Assembly: GCA_021199655.1 (NCBI GenBank)
Contig: JAJQHQ010000095.1
Span: 1 to 64,000 of the forward strand
DNA length: 64,000 nucleotides
Direction of reading: 5' to 3'
Origin: Lachnospiraceae bacterium
GTDB lineage: Bacteria; Bacillota; Clostridia; Lachnospirales; Lachnospiraceae
Positions 59,498-64,000 of the stretch are shown piece by piece. Numbering within the stretch: position 1 is the first letter of the stretch; each line of letters begins with the position of its first letter. Both the position numbers and the translations under genes were made by a program. The notes under the pieces are model-generated. The model was given only the letters and a program-made list of their open reading frames with translations, ran no database searches and was not told the origin of the DNA.

Positions 59498-59515
59498 CGG
59501 TTCACTGCCGTTATG
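59493..59515 (+). promoter_or_regulatory. hairpin spanning the hrcA stop and a potential grpE ATG
   Basis: CATAACGG (59493-59500), TTCACTG, CCGTTATG (59508-59515), a perfect 8-bp stem. It contains the hrcA stop in the 5' arm and an ATG (59513) in the 3' arm. Confidence 0.6.
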
Positions 59516-59542
59516 AAGTATAGAAGAAAGGTGGAGAAGCCA

Positions 59543-60283
59543 TTGGAAGAAATCAGGGACGAAGAAGTTCAGGATGAGGCTGTTGCGAATCAGCAGACAG
59601 CAAACAGTTCTTCCGAAAGTGAGACAAAAAGTCAGGATGAGGCAGCGAGAGGGCAGTGCAGTTCAACGGACACCGCAGAGAAAGGACCACAGTCCGACAA
59701 GCCGGAGAACGCAGAAGGCTCTGATGATGCGGCGAAATCGGAGGATGCTGCCGAACAGGAATCTGTGAGTCCTGAGAATTCCGCTCAGAATGCGGATCCT
59801 GCCGGAGAGACCGGCAAGAAAAGCTTCTTTGGCAAAAAGAAAAAGGATAAGAAGGACCAGCAGATTGAAGAACTGACAGACCGCGTACAGCGGCAGATGG
59901 CCGAGTTTGACAACTTCCGCAAGCGTTCTGAGAAAGAAAAAGCGTCAATGTTTGAGGTCGGCGCGAAAAGTGTGCTGGAGAAAATTCTTCCGACCGTGGA
60001 TAATTTCGAGAGAGGCTTTGCAAATCTGACCGAAGAGCAGAAGCAGGATGCATTTGTGCAGGGCATGGAAAAGGTTTACCGCCAGCTGCTTACTTCTCTG
60101 GATGGCATCGGAGTCAAGCCGATCGAGGCGGTTGGACAGCCGTTTGACCCGAATTTCCACAATGCGGTGATGCATGTGGAGGACGAGGAAGCCGGTGAGA
60201 ATGTGGTGGTCGAAGAGTTCCAGAAAGGTTACCTCTATCGTGACAGTGTGATTCGTCACAGCATGGTGAAGGTGGCAAACTGA
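59543..60283 (+). CDS. grpE: nucleotide-exchange factor GrpE
   Basis: 246 residues from TTG 59543, which has AAAGGTGGAG at normal spacing; the in-frame ATG at 59513 has no ribosome site and lies in a hairpin. Residues ~1-95 are an acidic, Glu/Ser/Ala-rich disordered region, longer than usual. The GrpE coiled coil (QQIEELTDRVQRQMAEFDNF, RKRSEKEKASMFEVGAKSVL) and beta-wing (FDPNFHNAVMHVEDEEAGEN, VVEEFQKGYLYRDSVIRHSM) follow. GrpE releases ADP from DnaK. Confidence 0.93.
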   Translation: MEEIRDEEVQDEAVANQQTANSSSESETKSQDEAARGQCSSTDTAEKGPQSDKPENAEGSDDAAKSEDAAEQESVSPENSAQNADPAGETGKKSFFGKKKKDKKDQQIEELTDRVQRQMAEFDNFRKRSEKEKASMFEVGAKSVLEKILPTVDNFERGFANLTEEQKQDAFVQGMEKVYRQLLTSLDGIGVKPIEAVGQPFDPNFHNAVMHVEDEEAGENVVVEEFQKGYLYRDSVIRHSMVKVAN

Positions 60284-60327
60284 CGATCGGAACCTGCGCT
60301 CATCGCGATGGGCAGATTAAATTATAG

Positions 60328-62283
<1,956 letters not shown>

Positions 62284-62398
62284 AGCTGCTTTTGAATGAC
62301 GTGCGGTTCATGGCTGATGGATTACTGACGCGCATGGGAACATTTGAAATATGCAGGAATCAGTGTAAATAATACAGGCAGGTCTTGTTTTGACCAAT

Positions 62399-62435
62399 AA
62401 TACCCTTGGAAGCGGGAAATCCTTTCAGGGGTATT
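62399..62435 (+). other. hairpin in the dnaK-dnaJ gap
   Basis: AATACCC (62399-62405) and GGGTATT (62429-62435) flank a 23-base loop that includes GGAAGCGGGAAATCC. Lacks a T-tract; may be a processing or attenuation site. The rest of 62284-62454 shows nothing. Confidence 0.4.
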
Positions 62436-62454
62436 GCCGTGTGAGGAGTTTATT

Positions 62455-63642
62455 ATGGCAGAAAGTAAAAGAGATTATTACGAAGTCCTTGGCGTGGACA
62501 AAAATGCGGATGAAGCTACGTTAAAGAAAGCATATCGTGTGCTGGCAAAAAAATATCATCCGGATATGAACCCTGGAGACGCCGAGGCTGAAAAAAAGTT
62601 CAAGGAAGCCTCCGAGGCCTATGCCATCTTAAGCGATCCGGAAAAAAGACGTCAGTATGACCAGTTTGGTCATGCCGCGTTTGATGGCAGTGCCGGTGGC
62701 GGAGGCTTTGATTTTAATAATTTTGATTTTGGCGATATGGGTGACATCTTCGGCGACATTTTCGGAGATTTCTTTGGCGGCGGCAGCCGCAGACGCGGCG
62801 GCTCCGCGGGACCGATGCAGGGAGCAAATGTCCGCTCCAGTGTGAGAATCACCTTTGAGGAAGCGGTATTCGGCTGCGAGAAGGAGATTGAACTGAATCT
62901 GAAGGATGAATGTACGACCTGCCATGGTACAGGGGCAAAGCCGGGAACATCACCGGAGACCTGCCCGAAGTGCAACGGCAGAGGTCAGGTGGTATTTTCC
63001 CAGCAGTCGCTGTTCGGTACGGTACAGAATGTGCAGACTTGTCCGGAATGCCGCGGCACCGGTAAGATCATCAAGGAAAAATGTCCGAACTGCTACGGCA
63101 GCGGCTATACATCCAGTAAAAAGAAGATCAAGGTCACGATACCGGCAGGTATTGACAATGGCCAGAGCATCCGGATCCGTGAGAAGGGCGAGCCGGGAAG
63201 CAACGGCGGACCGCGCGGAGACCTGCTTGTCGAGGTGATCGTGGGCAGACATGCGACATTTACCCGACAGGATATGAATATTTATTCGGAAGTACCGATC
63301 ACGTTTGCCCAGGCAGCTCTGGGCGGCGATATCCGTATCAGCACAGTGGACGGCGATATTGTCTATACGGTAAAGCCGGGTACACAGACCGGTACAAAGG
63401 TGCGTTTCAAAGGGAAAGGAGTTCCGTCCCTGCGCAACAAAAATATGCGCGGCGACCATTATGTCATATTGAACATCGAGGTGCCGACAAAACTCAATGA
63501 GGCGGCGAAAAAGGCACTGCGGGAATTTGACGAGGCAACAGGCGGAAGCCTGACAAAGCCGGGTGAGCCCCCCAAAGGAACGCAGGAGAAGAAAGGTAAA
63601 AAGGGATTCGGCGAAAAGCTGAAGGAGATGTTTGAAGAGTAG
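62455..63642 (+). CDS. dnaJ: chaperone DnaJ (Hsp40, type I)
   Basis: 395 residues from ATG 62455 (GAGGAG upstream). J domain with HPD ([20 protein letters not shown]), Gly/Phe region (about 75-125), four CxxCxGxG zinc-finger repeats ([37 protein letters not shown]) and the C-terminal substrate domain. A Lys-rich tail follows. Delivers clients to DnaK. Confidence 0.97.
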   Translation: MAESKRDYYEVLGVDKNADEATLKKAYRVLAKKYHPDMNPGDAEAEKKFKEASEAYAILSDPEKRRQYDQFGHAAFDGSAGGGGFDFNNFDFGDMGDIFGDIFGDFFGGGSRRRGGSAGPMQGANVRSSVRITFEEAVFGCEKEIELNLKDECTTCHGTGAKPGTSPETCPKCNGRGQVVFSQQSLFGTVQNVQTCPECRGTGKIIKEKCPNCYGSGYTSSKKKIKVTIPAGIDNGQSIRIREKGEPGSNGGPRGDLLVEVIVGRHATFTRQDMNIYSEVPITFAQAALGGDIRISTVDGDIVYTVKPGTQTGTKVRFKGKGVPSLRNKNMRGDHYVILNIEVPTKLNEAAKKALREFDEATGGSLTKPGEPPKGTQEKKGKKGFGEKLKEMFEE

Positions 63643-63667
63643 TTACCAGAAGACACTGAACTGTTAC
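63642..63667 (+). repeat. divergent palindromic-repeat-like element after dnaJ
   Basis: Starts on the last base of the dnaJ stop; GTTAC...CACTGAACTGTTAC resembles the right half of the 27-bp family but the left arm is not complementary, so this is a degenerate copy at best. Confidence 0.35.
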
Positions 63668-63683
63668 GGGGAGTAGTCCTTTT

Positions 63684-64000
63684 ATGAAATGGAATAAGTT
63701 TACCATTAAAACAAAAACAGATGCGGAAGATATCATCATCGCTACTTTGGCTGAGATTGGGATTGAAGGTGCTGAGATTGAGGATAAGGTACCTCTCTCC
63801 GAATCGGATAAAAAACAGATGTTTGTGGATATCCTGCCGGATGGGCCGGCAGACGACGGTATTGCTTACTTAAGCTTTTATCTGGAAGAGGACGCAGATA
63901 TTGATACAACACTTGACAATGTGCGGCGCGAGCTGGATGATCTGCGAAATTTCATGGATATTGGTGAAGGGACGATGGAGGCCTCCCAGACAGAGGATAA
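63684..64000 (+). CDS. prmA: ribosomal protein L11 methyltransferase, N-terminal part (cut by window end)
   Basis: The first 105 codons from ATG 63684 read MKWNKFTIKTKTDAEDIIIA, the opening of PrmA, whose substrate-recognition domain is N-terminal. The SAM-binding domain lies outside the window. prmA commonly follows dnaJ in Firmicutes, which supports the call. It methylates ribosomal protein L11. Confidence 0.83.
   Translation, partial: MKWNKFTIKTKTDAEDIIIATLAEIGIEGAEIEDKVPLSESDKKQMFVDILPDGPADDGIAYLSFYLEEDADIDTTLDNVRRELDDLRNFMDIGEGTMEASQTED

Noticed and set aside
62399-62435. CsoR operator before dnaJ
   Set aside because: ATACCC and GGGTAT are 23 bases apart instead of about five, so it reads as an RNA hairpin, not an operator.

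Overview
The window looks like chromosome of an anaerobic Firmicute of the Lachnospiraceae/Clostridia type. The evidence is the set of families present: single-chain pyruvate:ferredoxin oxidoreductase, ATP-type PEP carboxykinase, BspA-like surface protein, a LoaP-type NusG paralogue, a 2-hydroxyacyl-CoA dehydratase-like trio, and the hrcA-grpE-dnaK-dnaJ-prmA order with a CIRCE site. Consensus sigma-A promoters (TTGACA/17/TATAAT-like) and strong AGGAGG ribosome sites occur throughout. Base composition looks close to half GC by eye. No rRNA, tRNA, CRISPR array, intact insertion sequence or prophage was seen.

Layout. 1-7.3 kb is an eroded accessory segment: an AlbA_2-type regulator, a nitrilase-family amidohydrolase, two acetyltransferases plus the tail of a third, a DUF3795 protein, and the wreck of a type I restriction-modification locus (N-terminally deleted hsdM, an intact-looking rhuM, a 33-codon hsdS stub, and unrecognised fragments). 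7.3-19 kb carries a beta-CASP nuclease, a large secreted leucine-rich-repeat protein, and a minus-strand export cluster of two membrane-fusion proteins and one MacB-like permease with no ATPase. 19-27 kb holds central metabolism (pckA, nifJ) and an ABC-F protein. 27-33 kb has an HD hydrolase, a cell-wall amidase and a polar amino-acid ABC transporter with two internal terminators. 33-37 kb has a frameshifted loaP, a CobC-CbiD fusion and a patatin.

The most interesting locus is at 37.25-37.56 kb. A 29-codon hydrophobic peptide on the minus strand and a ~74-nt RNA on the plus strand face each other, share one bidirectional terminator, and carry an 11-bp direct repeat that covers the peptide's start codon. 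This is the architecture of the Fst/par type I toxin-antitoxin system of plasmid pAD1, here on what looks like a chromosome.

37.7-45.2 kb reads as one pathway: PsuK and PsuG (pseudouridine breakdown) followed by a complete BMP-type nucleoside ABC importer, which suggests pseudouridine or nucleoside salvage. 45.2-50 kb has endonuclease III and a copper-response operon (csoR-copA) whose promoter spacer is itself a CsoR-like operator and whose copA ends in a CopZ-like domain with its own ribosome site. 50-56 kb has a PAS protein, a membrane acyltransferase, a HAD phosphatase and the dehydratase/activase trio. 56.5-58 kb is a beta-lactamase-fold serine hydrolase. 58.3-64 kb is the HrcA/CIRCE heat-shock operon running into prmA, cut by the window end.

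Intergenic DNA carries several repeat classes: a ~27-bp imperfect palindrome seen six times, often starting on a stop codon; a 213-bp element with 12-bp terminal inverted repeats; a GC-rich hairpin present at least twice; and a 14-bp tandem repeat.
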